Shown here piece after piece: positions 1 to 11,402 of a stretch of DNA of 64,000 bases (position 1 is its first letter; the number at the start of each line of letters is the position of its first letter). Both the position numbers and the translations under genes were made by a program. The DNA is from Sarocladium kiliense (taxonomy: Eukaryota > Ascomycota > Sordariomycetes > Hypocreales > Sarocladiaceae). The notes below the pieces were generated by a model. It had not been told where the DNA came from and made no database searches. It saw only the letters and a program-made list of their open reading frames with translations. Location: positions 1 through 64,000 of the forward strand of contig JAUZTG010000032.1 in the NCBI GenBank assembly GCA_030734395.1. The letters run 5' to 3'.

Positions 1-2404
1 GGAACAAGGCTGGCCGGAGCACCTCGCACGATGGGTTCACTCATTTATGAGTGATCGGTCAGCCCGCATCAGATACCAAGACATAACGACGCCTTCATCA
101 CCTCTGCAATGCGGCCTGCCCCAAGGGCCCCCTGTTTCCCCGGTCCTCTTCCTGCTCTACACTGAGCCGATCTACCGCTTGGGCAAGGCGCAGAGCCGAT
201 TCGGGTACGCCGACGACACGGCGATCCTGTGCATCGGCGACTCACTCGACGCTACGGCTGCCGAAGCAATTCAGAGAATCGATGAACTAGTCGATTGGGG
301 TGCTGCTAACGGTATCTCCTTCGATCCAGCCAAAACAGAAGTCATGCACTTCTCCAGAGAACGCACAGCAAAGGACTCTCCTCCGGTGATGCACGGCGAT
401 ATGGTAAACGACCAGAGGCTGCGATACGGTGGCTCGGGATCTGGCTCGACAGGACACTATCCTTCAAGACACACGTGGAGAAGTGGACGGCCAAGGCGCA
501 GGCTGTGGCTCGCAATCTGCGCAGCCTCACGAACACAAAGCATGGCCCTCGGCCGTCACTAGTCCAGCAGGCGGTGAGGGCTTGCGTCGAGCCAGTCCTC
601 CTCTTCGGGGCTGAAGCGTGGTACCCAGGCATGACCCGACCCTCGTGGTCACAGCCATCCAAAGAAGTGTCGACCAGGGTAAAATCTCTGATCAAGAGAA
701 TGAGCAGATGCCTCAAGCAATCCATGAGAGCTATCCTACCAGTATGGGGAACAACACCGATACCCACCCTACATCGAGAAAGTGGCATCCCACCAGTTGC
801 ACAGCTGCTGGAAGCATCGCGCTTGCGATTTGCAGCTCGTCTCAAAGGGCTCGATGCAGCGCACCCGCTCGCCTCGCGCACTCGCGCGGCCATCCCGCCA
901 GCGATCATCAGGGTAATCAAGCGAAAGTATCAACAAACGCCTGTAGCTCCTCGGACGCGCCTTCGCAGGACCGATGGGCTTTTGCCGAGTTGCAAGAGGC
1001 CGGTGCTACTACAACACTGCCCAAGTAAACAAGAACCTCTTCAGACAGCGTCCAAAGAGGACACTGCTGCAGACTTTCGGGACTGGCTCCAAAGCCGACC
1101 ACCACTTACCTTGATCGTATATTCTGACGGCTCAAAGACAGACAAAGGTGCTGTGGGCTATGGATTTGTCGTATATCAGAACGGACAACAAATTGCCCGC
1201 GGCCGCGGCCGTCTCGGCCCAGCTGAAGTCTTCGACGCTGAGGCCACTGGCGCCCTGGAGGGGCTCAAAGCAGCCCTCGAACACCATGGAAGTTCCGCCC
1301 CGACACCAATCATCGTATGTCTCGAGAACATTGCCGCGGCCAGGTACCTCCGCGGCAAACCCTCTGACTCCTCACAAGACGTCTTCATCGAGTTCCAACA
1401 TCTCGCTGCCACACACGGCGCCACGACAGTTCGCTGGATTTCTGGCCATACCGGGATCCCTGGCAACGAAGAAGCCGACGCCCAAACAAAGGCTGGATGC
1501 CTCGAGGCAAGCCCGGCAAGCGCTCTACCAACCCTAGCATACCTGCGTCGAGCCGCCAGACAGCGGCCGAAGGACGCGTTTCATGTCTGGTGGGAAGAGT
1601 CCGCGCCAGAACAGTACAAGCCCTCAAGCTCCCAGCCACAACGCCATGCCCACCGGAGCTGAACCTTCCGCGGGGCACACTGCATCATCTCCTTGCTGCT
1701 ACATCACAACATGGCGACTTCGCAGAATACCACGAACGGTTTGAAGACGCAGATGCGCAGCTCCTCTGTTCATGTGGACGACGCAAAACACCGAGTCACA
1801 TCTTCTACTGCCGGAAAGTACCGCCGCGGTGTCAGATTAGGCTGACACCCTCACCGACTGCAGCAGTCAACCGTGAGCTAGGCAAGAACTATAATGAGTT
1901 CGCCGAAGTAGCGAGACGCAGCGCTTTCTTCGAGAAGGTTTGCTTCCGTTACTAAGAACGGAGCTCAACGACGCACATTCGTGCACAATCTTCAAGTTCC
2001 ATTCTCCTCTTCCGGGCTCAGCCAGCCGTAGGGTGTTTCCGCACCGTACGGGTGACCGGGACCACTCAGGGCCGCACGCGCAGCCGACGAGGGTCTCTGC
2101 AGGTCCCCAAACAAAGACCAATGCACGCAGTACGCTACGCACTGCACCTGAATGGCCTGCTGACGGGCGGCAGGTACGGAAGGATGCGCCATAGAGCGAC
2201 GACATGCTGGATGGTGGTCTCTGTTTATGTCTAGAACTGGGTTATCAAGGTGGGTTAACTTTCGTTAATTTGGTGACTAGTCTCAGATCCACTCCCCCCT
2301 GTATGTAGACACAGCCAGCCGCCCAGCACGTCCCGTACCCTATAGGGGGCTTGAGCGGCCTAAAGGCCGCTGGACGGAAAATATACTTACTTACTTACTT
2401 ACTT
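1..2404 (+). mobile_element. Tad1/I-clade LINE retrotransposon, 3' half
   Basis: A non-LTR retrotransposon entering the window from the left. It carries the end of the reverse transcriptase, an RNase H domain and a C-terminal CCHC knuckle, followed by about 450 bases of 3' UTR. The 3' end is clear: a perfect 6-bp hairpin with a TAAA loop at 2355-2370, then five copies of ACTT at 2385-2404. Short tandem repeats in place of a poly(A) tail are typical of fungal Tad1-like elements. At least two frameshifts make this copy inactive. The 5' half lies outside the window. Confidence 0.88.
2..1955 (+). pseudogene. LINE ORF2 fragment: reverse transcriptase - RNase H - zinc knuckle (frameshifted)
   Basis: Open from base 2 without a start, so 5' truncated by the window. 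Order: RT palm with LPQGPPVSPVLF and the catalytic FGYADD box (about 110-220); a shift of frame near 420-427; thumb/connection; RNase H (about 1110-1480) with YSDGS, the Glu-containing AEATGALEGL, and HTGIPGNEEAD; a second shift near 1617-1620; then a C-terminal CSCGRRKTPSHIFYC knuckle (about 1770-1812) and a stop at 1953-1955. The third RNase H acidic residue, normally Asp in a DN motif, is Glu here (LENIAAA). Reading frames on both sides of each shift continue the same protein, so these are small indels in one ORF2. Confidence 0.87.
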
Positions 2405-3101
2405 GGTAAACTCAGAACACACTTTCATGGGGAGCTAGCACCCCCTGTCTGTTCGGCCTCGAAGCACATGCTACTTATTGCGCTCTATGTATATGCCGCT
2501 GTGGCTGCTATATTTTCGAGCTAAGCCGTACTTGTTCCTGTTTCTCCTGCCACCCCTCGATAATAACCCACTCCTAGTCGCGCCGCACTCCGTCTGTTTG
2601 TCTTCCTGTACCAAGCAGAGTCGAGTGTGCCCGCGCCCAGTAAGGAACCATGCGCACGTTACATCAGCTCGCTTACGCCGCTTCTCACGGTTGTTTTGCT
2701 TGGTCTTTGTCGCGCTCTTCTCTCGTACCGTCCTGTACCGCTCTTCTGTTGTTCTGGAGCTAGAGGTAAACGGGAGCTCAGATAAATGACAGGCAAGGTT
2801 ACTGCTCTACTCTGTCCTGTGTTTTTAAGTCGTGACTTTGTGAAGTAGAGTCTTGTTGAGAGTTTTTGCCAAGTCCTCCAATACTCCAACGCAATATACT
2901 TTATCCACTTCATGCAGCGCAGTCGGGCGTCAAAGAAGGGTTTTAGGACTACTTGGCGACAGTATTGAGTGGTCTGGCGCTCTAAACATATAAATATCAT
3001 GTTAATTCTGGTTGAATAGCTTCAGATATGCTTCTCCCTCGCTAGCCAGCTCAAAAACACTGACTTCACCCAGCCTTGCTCCCAGAAACCCAACCGCAAT
3101 C
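2405..3101. other. Intergenic, no supported gene
   Basis: About 700 bases between the LINE end and a small secreted-protein remnant. The few open frames here carry no recognisable domain or splice pattern. The last 100 bases are probably the promoter and 5' UTR of the gene starting at 3102. Confidence 0.5.
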
Positions 3102-3457
3102 ATGCACGTCACCAAGACGATAACTGCCGTTCTGGCCATGACCTCGGGCGCTGCTGCCTTCAAAATCCGAGCTTTCACTGGAAGTGGCTGCACGGATCTG
3201 CTCAGGAGATCAACATCTGGGACAACACTTGCCGCATGGACAACATTATCAGCCCGATATGGTCTTTTCGACTTCTGAACTACGGAGCTCGCCTTCAGGT
3301 CGGCACCTTTTGGAGGAACAGCTTCTGCTCAAATGCCGGAGATATTAGGACCTTGGAACGAAGGGTTGATGGCAGGAGCGGCGATGCGAATTTTAAAGTC
3401 GGCAACTGCATAAACCTCTCCGAGTCGCCTAGGGCGATCGGGTCTCACTCGGGCTGA
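3102..3457 (+). pseudogene. Small secreted cysteine-containing protein, frameshifted
   Basis: ATG at 3102 opens a classical signal peptide (MHVTKTITAVLAMTSGAAAF) followed by KIRAFTGSGC. The frame is lost near 3200-3208. One base out of phase, the coding sequence resumes with EINIWDNTC and continues through FCSNAG and GNCINLSES to a stop at 3455-3457. Together this gives a protein of about 118 residues with four cysteines, the profile of a small apoplastic or effector-type secreted protein. No plausible intron spans the break, so a one-base indel is the simplest explanation. I recognise no named family. Function unknown. Confidence 0.55.
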
Positions 3458-3804
3458 GATAGGCTAGCCTTTCTCCCTCCACAAAGCTTTACTGTACACT
3501 TTTCCGGTTGTGGGCTTTACTTCGTCAAATGACGGCCATTTGTGTTCCGTCGTTTACGGGGGTATATGCTGCCCGTGCATGTACAAAGACATGATACAGC
3601 CCCCAGGGGGTAACAAAGACATTATCGAAGTAAGCACGACGCAAGATCGTCGTGGTGCGGAACTGCCATGGTAAAGGAAAGGAATTGAAGTGAAAAAAGG
3701 CCAGTGGCATCATAATGAGAAGAAGAAGGCCCCAAACACCAGTGATCCATCCCGTTAGTCAAGGATCGTGTGTGGGATAAGGTCCAGTTGTTCGGGATGG
3801 CGTG
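3458..3804. other. Convergent 3' flank
   Basis: Short region between the secreted-protein remnant (+) and the CP2 factor (-), presumably carrying both 3' UTRs. Nothing else seen. Confidence 0.45.
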
Positions 3805-6258
3805 TCAGAATCGAAGACGAAGCACGAGGCCGCTAGCTGGAGGCGTAGGTTCCTTGGTAGCACCCTCTTCGGTGTCGTCTGCCGCCATTTCCCACTCTCT
3901 CTTCGCAGGCATCGACGGCTCGACAATGTCTTCAACCTCGAGGGTCATATCTTGACCCTCCTTTAGCTCGCGCACCACGTCTTCGTCGACCAGCACCTCA
4001 AGTCCGCTCTGAAGCACGTGAACTGTACGCACGACCCTGGAAGCATCCAGACCCCATTTCTTCGCGATTCGGTCGGTGAAGTCCTTCAGTGTGCGCTGCA
4101 TGAGATAGATCGCGTGGTGGTAATGAGGTTTGGACGCCTTAGTAGCAGATTTATTGAGGATGTAGAAGCATGCGACGGGTTTCGGAGTTCGCTCGGGAGG
4201 TGCTTGATATCCTTGGTCAACGCCTAGTGCCTCAATCCACCCGCTGAGCCTGCCGTCATCATCAGTCTTGCCGATCTTGGTGGTTTGGTCGGTCTTGCGG
4301 GCCTCTCCTATGGCGCCGTCAAAGGCCTGCCAGTGACCGCCTTGTCCAATGGCGGAAGCCTGTGAAGCCAGAGATAGTGAGCTCGGGGACAGCGAGACCA
4401 TCGAGTCTGCAACGGAGCTCCGACCCCTCCGGGCCTGCCAGTTTGGCCCGTCTCGAGAAACGCTCTCCGTCTTGGGTTGAGGGCTCCGCTCGTAGGGAAG
4501 GGAAACAGGGTGTTTGTCGGGATCGTCGTTGTCCTCGCCTCTGAGATAGAGAACACTGACGGGGCGAGTGCTGGTTAACATGTGCTGCAAAGTTTGTAGT
4601 TTGAAGTGCAGGTCTTCTTCCAATGTCATACGGGCGCCAACACCACCTGCAGAGCTCGCAGATGACATGGACCCAGTTCTCTTGTGCTTTTGCACCTCGC
4701 CAGGCCGCTGGTCACTCATGCCAGCCTTGGAGGCACTCGATCGCTTGCGCTTCCCAAAGTCTTTCATCCCACTCTCAGCTTGCGCGATTTGCTGTTTCAG
4801 CTTGTCGATGGACTTCTTAACGTGGTCCACGTCGTTGGACAGTTTGCGCTCGGCACCGTGGTCGCGAAAGAGCTTCACCTTACAGTAGCGCACCTCGGAA
4901 ATGAACTCTGTGCCGGCAGGCTGGGCAGGATCGGCGCCCACAGGCATTGTCTTGGTACACAGGCGGACTGGAATGCCTCTGACACCTTTCGAGTGAGTGA
5001 AATCCGTGGAGAGGAAATTGAAGCGCACGGCAACGCTGAGTTCGGGTGTGCCACTTGACCCTGGAGTCCATGTCAAGGAAAAGCCGTCGAAGGAGGAATA
5101 TTCGAGTTCAAAACGTGTCCGCTTGTCATCGCCTTCTGCTGGCTGTCCGGAGCCTACATACTCGACAGCTTGCAGCCTACCTCCTCTTTGGTTAGCCTCA
5201 TTGGTTCCCCGGCCTTCCTTCCACAAGCCCCAGCAAACACCGGGCTTTTGGCGTTGTTTATCATCTTCGAACGATATCCGAACAAAGGTGCGATACTTGG
5301 TGCCAGGCGGTAATGGTATCGTAGCGTGGGTATCGGCGACAGTCAGAGAGTAAGCCTGTCCTTTGTTAAGGTAGGTGATTGGTATCTCGTCCGCTCGCTT
5401 GATCATGGCTGTTGGGGCGTTGAGCGTAGAGTAGAATCGGAACTTCTCGGCGGACGGCGGTAAAGGGTGGCTCATGGCCACTCCGGACTGGGCGCGAGGC
5501 TGGAAGCCTGGCTCCATCTGCCTCGCTGGATGAAATGCGGAGTCGATAGACGTGACCCTACCTCCGTCAGAGGGATCTGATCCCAGCGGTGATCCATCCT
5601 GTTTCATGGTTTCATACTCAGTGTCTTCATGCACAAAACTTGAATGAGCAAAGCCTTGCTGGGGAGGCGCAGCTCGAATGAAGGGGTTGAAGTAATGAAG
5701 CTGGCGAGGCTCGAGAGTCTGGAATCCAGACGTGTCTAGAATGGCAGGCCCGGCCTGGAGTGCGTCCCCTGAGGTGGGTATCGAGAGCGGCGTCCCCAGG
5801 CCCGGGCCTAACGCTATCGTCGGCGTGTAAAGGTCGCCAGGCTGAGGGTGGAATACTGTGTTGGAGTCAGCAGGTGTTGACGTGTAATAGCCGGGTGGCA
5901 CGTTAGAGAAGTTCGTATAGTTGCAGCTTCGCGCATCCAGGAGGCCTGGAGTGAAGCGCCAGGGTTCGATAGCCGCATTAGAAGCTCGAGGTGTTGGGTC
6001 CTGATCGCAGAAACCCCCAGCGTCAAGGCTTTGCGTTCTGTTCGATCATCAGCCAGAGCTATGGGCTATACTCAACGTCACGACTTACGTTTCTGCTGGT
6101 GCAACAGTGGCTTCAGGCTCAGCAGTTTGAAAGATGCCTGGTGCCGCAGTTGCGGACGTTGCCGCGGCGACCTGTGGAAACTGCTGGCGAAAGTCGGCCA
6201 GCAAGCTGTCCCCGGGTTTTGCGGAGCTTGTCCGAGGAAACAAGTCAGTGGCAGTCAT
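3805..6258 (-). CDS. Grainyhead/CP2-family transcription factor
   Basis: Two exons, 6258-6089 and 6037-3805, joined over a 51-nt GTAAGT...CAG intron (6088-6038) with a CTGAT branch site; total 800 aa. The intron junction and ATG at 6258 keep a single frame; an in-frame upstream Met at 6297 is an alternative start. Residues 1 to about 250 are low-complexity and Pro/Ser-rich. The CP2 DNA-binding domain starts near residue 254 (KFRFYSTLNAPTAM, then IPITYLNKGQAYSLTV and YRTFVRISFEDD) and runs to about 480. It is followed by a predicted coiled segment (KKSIDKLKQQIAQAE). The C-terminal 100 residues resemble the ubiquitin-like dimerisation region of Grainyhead proteins. In Neurospora the Grainyhead-like factor (csp-2) controls cell-wall remodelling during conidial separation; a similar role is inferred here. 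The gene looks intact. Confidence 0.85.
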
Positions 6259-7566
6259 TAAGGCCCCGGAAAGATGAACACACCTTTGACGAAACATGTC
6301 GGGGCGGAGCCCGTCGCTGTCGCGAGACAGCAGGCGCTCTAGCCTTCTTTCAATAGGCCTCCAGTGGTTGTGTCCCCTTAGTAAGCTGATGGCCTTTACT
6401 GCCGTAGGTTGATTGATGAGAGGCAGAGGAAAGGGTCAAATTACAAACAGCCAGCAGTGCCTATCGGAAAGAGTACGACGAAGTTGACCGAGCGGCCTCG
6501 AAGAAGTCTGGGATTGTCGAGGCGCCACACGGGTAGCGACGGAGTGAGGCGGGGGAATGAGGTGGCTGATGCAAGTCGAACGATGGCGAGGACTAATCGA
6601 CGAACGATTGGCGGTGGAAGGCCAGGAGATGTCAGGCAGATGAGTTTGGGGAATTATTGCGAGGAACAACGAGCGGGGGCCTAGATCTTCCTGACTGCTT
6701 TCAAGGTGAGATGCGCGTCCAATGCAATGCAATGCGATGCAAAGGGCACCGGGGGAATCGATCTCTTTCGAACAGTGGCGTCCGACACTACCTTGAGATT
6801 ATACCCGTCCTCCCTCCCCCAACCCGGCCTCAGGACTTGGGTTAAGCTCTACACTACTCATCTGTTGTTTCCAGTCTGGTCCCTACCCTGTTCCTCAGTA
6901 GCCAAGAGACTTCGCAACAAACAAGTGTCAAACTTCAAAGGCGACTTGTGACTCAGGATCAATGGCCTTGTGCCAGCATAGGTTGCATTCCCACGCCCCT
7001 CGACACTTTTCCCTCCAAACACACCTTCACTTTCCAGTTTGCGCACCAATAGTTAGACCAAAGTCGCCGCACTGCCTTGCACCAAACGCAGTGACAAGCA
7101 GCATTGTCGTCATGATTAGACTAAACACTTCGGAGATTTGCTCCGTGTGGAGCTGCGTGGACAAGGGTGTAAGCATGTGTGAAGTGAGCCAGTGGTATTT
7201 GCTGAAGCGTTTTTTGAAGCAGTTAGCGGGACACGAATGAGAGTTTATGGACAAGTCATTTACGTGAATGGATTGCCGTAGAACTAAACAACAGTTCCTC
7301 CGAGGTTCTTCATTGGCTGGCAGAAGCATCGTGACGTACGACGCCATCACAATGGTGTTATAGTGATGCAATAAGAATTACCACCTTCTCTAAGTATCAC
7401 ATGCGAACGATATCACATTGACCTCCGCGTTTTCACTGATACTGCATGGTCATGAAGAATTCACTGCGATAAAAACTCATTGCTGAGATGCACTGCACGA
7501 GAAGAGACGTTCAACCAACAGCTTATTTTGTTGAACCAGTGCCGATAAGTCCACTCAGGATACAAA
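6259..7566. promoter_or_regulatory. Divergent intergenic region upstream of the CP2 factor
   Basis: 1.3 kb between the CP2 factor (-) and the ferritin-like remnant (+). Open frames here are out of phase with each other and show no domain. It probably holds the long promoter and 5' UTR of the transcription factor. A short ATGCA/ATGCG-rich stretch lies at about 6720-6740. Confidence 0.4.
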
Positions 7567-8299
7567 ATGGCCGCGCAAGTACAAGAAGCACTGAAGAAGT
7601 ACTCTGAGGCTAATGTTGACGAATATGTCCAAACATCATCTTTCGCTGAAGAATTACCCGAGGTGAGTGCGCAATACTTAAAAGCGCGGAAGTAATCGCT
7701 GAACTGTCCGAATTTCTCGCCCAGGCTATTCGTGGGCATATCCACATTGAGCTAACGGGCTGGTTTTTCTTCCGTAAACTCGCTGCCGACTGCTCGAGGT
7801 CAAATGTAGCCCTGCATGGATTTGCATCGTGAGTGAATCCATCCAAAAGTAGGGGTGTTGAAACTTACAAGTTGTGCGCACAAGCCTTTCACTCGTGCGG
7901 CAGCTGAATGCTTCGCAGGCGCCAACTGGCTTGAAAAGTACCCCGTCCAGCGTGGCGGTCGCTCTAAGCCGACAGATATCGCCGCACCTACAGTCGCTTG
8001 GCCTGACAGCCCGGTTGATCCGGTTGGCCCCGTTGAAGAGGCGCTGCAGGTAGAGAAGGCCCGCTAGAAGATCTTCAGCGACTCTGTCGGACTGCAGACA
8101 AGTGCGGGATAACGCATTGCAGGATATTATCGAAACATACTTCCTATCCAAGGAAACGCGCCATGTAAAGGGTATGGCAGACTTGCTGCAACAGTGCGTG
8201 CGGGTGAGCAAAGAGCCTGGTTTGGGCCTATATCTGCTCGACAAGGAACTCAGGGATGCGAAGGGTGTGGTACCATGGACAATGCTAAATGACCCTTAG
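7567..8299 (+). pseudogene. Ferritin-like (four-helix diiron fold) protein, degraded
   Basis: Exon 1 is 7567-7662 (32 codons), with a clean 62-nt GTGAGT...CAG intron (7663-7724). Exon 2 starts at 7725 with AIRGHIHIELTGWFFFRKL, which resembles ferritin helix A, and ends near 7829 at NVALHGFAS. A second intron ends near 7855-7880. Exon 3 carries WLEKYPVQRGGR, then DIAAPTVAWPDSP and ALQVEKA, then DIIETYFLSKETRHVKGMADLL and GLGLYLLDKELR, matching ferritin helices B-E in order. The frame breaks twice by one base, near 8064 (in-frame TAG at 8065-8067) and near 8109. A third frame between them reads LEDLQRLCRTADKCG. The B-helix Glu-x-x-His ferroxidase signature is not conserved (AECFAGANW), so iron oxidation may already have been lost before the frameshifts. 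The family assignment rests on motif order only. Confidence 0.6.
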
Positions 8300-8747
8300 A
8301 GCGCCGATAAGCATCTACAAAAGGTGACGGACGACCTTTATCATGTTCTGTCTAAACGAACTGGCCCAAAGAAAGAGGCAAGTAGGAACTTGTGCCACAA
8401 GACAGCCTTGAGACTCGTTGATAGTGGAGAGGTAGGGTCACGTGTCCGTAATGCATCTTCTTGTCCAGAACGTCAACCCTGGAAAATAGCTAAAATAATT
8501 GATTTGCTGTTGTCACCGAATGTCGCAACGCCATACCATATACGATACAAGTTTGGGCCTATAGACGCCAGGGCGATGCAATGTTGCAATCACCAGTGAC
8601 GTGCCCACCGGCCCTTCAACTCCGCCTTTGCGAATTATATCTGCATAAATACACTATAATGTACGCTCAAACTCAACACTTGCTCAGCCACGCCGATAAA
8701 GAACTTTTTTCCTTCTTCCCTTGAAAATACCTCGACGCAAAAAAAAC
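8300..8747. other. Intergenic, promoter of the SDR gene
   Basis: About 450 bases without a supported gene. A short TATAAT-like AT-rich patch at about 8636-8660 and an A-run just before the ATG at 8748 are compatible with the promoter and leader of the downstream dehydrogenase. Confidence 0.4.
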
Positions 8748-9790
8748 ATGGCTGCAAAAGATGGCCAATACCTCCCTGTGGCGGAGAAGCAAGCCCAGTC
8801 CCTCCCCGGGTAGGCGCCCAAACGGCCACAAGCACTACATTTTTGTGATATATTCTAAGTATTTGGACAGCCTTGAAAAAGAAATGCAGCCCTCTAGCGA
8901 AGCCACCAAGCTCGAGGGTAAGAATCTGCTCCACGAGTATCGGGCCGCGAACAAGCTCTCTGGTATCAAGGCCTTCATCACCGGTGGAGAGTGAGTGTCA
9001 TTGGTACGACGTCAAGATCATACTAACATTTCCAGTTCTGGTATCGGACGGTCCGTTGCTGTGCTTTTCGCGCGAGAGGGGGCCGATGTCACCATAGTTT
9101 ACCTCCCAGAGGAGCAAGAAGACGCTGAAGGCACCAGGAACCTCGTGCAGAATGAGGGCCGCGAGTGTCTACTTGTTGCTGGAAATCTAATGGATAACGA
9201 GACGTGCCAAAAGGCTGTCCAGCAGCACGTTGATAAGTTTGGCCACATCCACGTTCTTGTCAACAATGCCTCGAAGCAGCTCATGTGTAGCGATCTCAAG
9301 GAAATCAATCTAGATGATGTGGAGAGCACATTCCGCAGCAACGTCTTACAAATGTTTGCTATCACGAAGTACGCTCTCGTACACATGGAGAAGGGTGGTT
9401 CGTGAGTATTTCATTCCTGCAATGTTACGGCGATATTTCGCTAACTCTTGTAGGATCATCAACACAACCTCCACCGTCGCGTTCCGTGGCAGTGGAAGCA
9501 TGGTCGATTATGCCTCATCCAAGGGGGCCATCCACTCCTTCACCCAGTCACTTGCCAAGCAGCTGGTGCCCAAGGGCATCCGGGTCAACTCAATCGCGCC
9601 GGGACCGGTACATACGCCTCTCCAGCCGGCATCCCGACCGGCTGAGCAGATGGAGGGCTTTGGGAAGGATTCGCAGATTGGACGCCCAGGTCAGCCGAGC
9701 GAGATCGCGCCGAGCTTTGTTTTCCTTGCCTCCAAGGATGCCGAGTTGTACTACGGGCAGGTACTGCATGCGTACCCACTAGGTGATTAA
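8748..9790 (+). CDS. Classical short-chain dehydrogenase/reductase (YhdF/GsiB-like)
   Basis: Four exons: 8748-8809, 8871-8990, 9036-9401 and 9454-9790. The introns are 61, 45 and 52 nt, and the second has a perfect TACTAAC branch. Total 294 aa. The NAD(P)-binding TGGDSGIGR motif is assembled only after splicing intron 2. Further motifs are the NNAS variant of NNAG, the catalytic Ser region (NTTSTVAF), the YASSK active-site Tyr/Lys pair, and an SIAPGPVHTPL nucleotide-proximal loop. The N-terminal extension of about 50 residues before the Rossmann fold (GQYLPVAEKQ) is typical of the bacterial/fungal YhdF-like subgroup, which has been linked to stress responses. Substrate unknown. It lies 450 bases downstream of the ferritin-like remnant on the same strand and is the only undamaged gene in this stretch. 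Confidence 0.85.
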
Positions 9791-10239
9791 AGGGAGAACG
9801 ATTTTATGGTAGAATAAGGAAATAATATTCTCTGGTCAGTGATCACATGACTTGCGCAATGATAAGCGTACCATTGGCCGTGTTTGGTTTAACGGATTGA
9901 TTGATGGATTCAGTTTTCCGCCCGTCGAACTGAGAGTCCATAAGGCATGCTCTAGGGCTATACTCTTGTCATCAGATGCCCCCATCTGCTGTTCCAGAAC
10001 TGCCTCTCTTTAACAGTTGTTAAAGCCGAGTCCGGTTGCCCCTTTCCCACGAAGGTAAATAATATCCACGCCTGCGCCATACAACAGGCCTTCGTGCATA
10101 CAGAGTGCTGGGTACCTTCCAGCCCAACCCCGACGATATTGTCTGTCGAGGAAGAAGACCAGCCAAGTCATCCGATGCTACGGACCGCTGCGCTCTCCAG
10201 TAGCGCAGGCGATATCGCAGTATAATCGATGACCTGACC
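9791..10239. other. Intergenic, 3' flank of the SDR gene
   Basis: No supported gene. The right part may include the eroded 3' end of the minus-strand pseudogene that starts at 11402. Confidence 0.4.
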
Positions 10240-11402
10240 ATGGAAAACCAGAAACTTCAGGAGCTGAAGATGTATAAGCAAGACTTTCGGGCCAGAACGT
10301 TCAGCATCATCTGCGCGACATCCCAGAAGGCCTGTATCCTCGTCCGACTATGATGAACGACGGGGAAAAGAAGCAGCTTGTCGTTCGCCGCCTCGAGCAG
10401 TTATATAGCGGCAAGATCGCTGGCCGTAAAAACCGACCGGTTCCGCCTTCGCTGCCTCCAACGGAAATATGGTGGGTGGACTCATCAAGAGGTGCAGCAT
10501 GGACGGAGGAGATTACGTGTCGGCGCGTTCGCCTCCAGTCGAGCGACGTCTTTAGGGTTTGAGAAGGAAATGCTCTGCTCGCCGTGATCCGGGCAGACGA
10601 AATGGATGTGGCCCAGGGTATAACGGTTTAACCGACAATGCTTCTCGGCCACAGCGCAACCGGTGACGGGGCATGCAGACCGAAGGGCCAGCGCGTTATG
10701 TTTCGGTGATAGCTGCGAGGCAAGACGAGCCCAGTTTTCCACGAAGTAAGCTAGCAGAGACGGCATAGATGGGTGGAAGAAGAAGTCGGACTGGAAAGTA
10801 ATTCGAAACTGCATGCTAGACCATCGGGACATGTGGCAAAGAACATCGTCGTAATCAGGCATATGATTTGAGAGTTCGACTGGTACGTCTCTATGGGAGC
10901 GCTGATATTGCACTGCGTTGATCTCAAAGCCTTCATCGCTGAATCGCGCTGTGTCTACCAAGCAAATATCGACCGAAACTCCAGGCAAAGCCTTATCACC
11001 AGAAACAAGATTTTGAGCTCGATCGCGCAACTCCCGAGCCAGCAGGAACGCATAGAAGAAAGCAACCAGCGTTCCTACGTAGGGAGAATTGTTCGGTTGG
11101 GCGCCGGCATGGACAATGGTGGGACGCCTTGGGACGTCTGCAGGCGGCTCTGTATGTGGTCCCGGCTTGTGACTAGTCGTGGGATGCTCATCCTTCGCTA
11201 ACGCCGCCAGGAGCGGGCCTGCAAAGTCTTTCTCAAAGGCGTAGGAAGCTCCTCCAAGTGGGTGATGCACTTGGCCGTCCTGGACAGGGATACATGTCGC
11301 CAGGCGAGGACATGGACCAGCTTCAATGTGCAAGTTGCCGGCCGTCGCGTTGGTGGTGGATACTATGGCTGCTCGTGGTCTGGCTCTGTCCACTGCTGGC
11401 AT
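10240..11402 (-). pseudogene. Class I aminoacyl-tRNA-synthetase-like nucleotidyltransferase, degraded
   Basis: A 305-codon frame runs from 11402 to 10485. Near residue 95 it has TIVHAGAQPNNSPYVGT, which resembles the HIGH-motif loop of class I synthetases such as class-I lysyl-tRNA synthetase. It then has a Rossmann-like region and a putative zinc-binding stretch with CPVTGC, HCRLNRY and FVCPDHG. The frame stops just after EANAPTRNLLR. Beyond that, homology-like text continues in other frames: DESTHHISVGG, then a possible KMSKS relic, SGPK with SCLYI out of phase, near 10270-10300. I read this as a decayed member of an uncharacterised synthetase-like family. The alternative is a shorter real gene with an unidentified 3' exon. 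The first 90 residues are unrecognised and the true start is uncertain. Confidence 0.4.
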
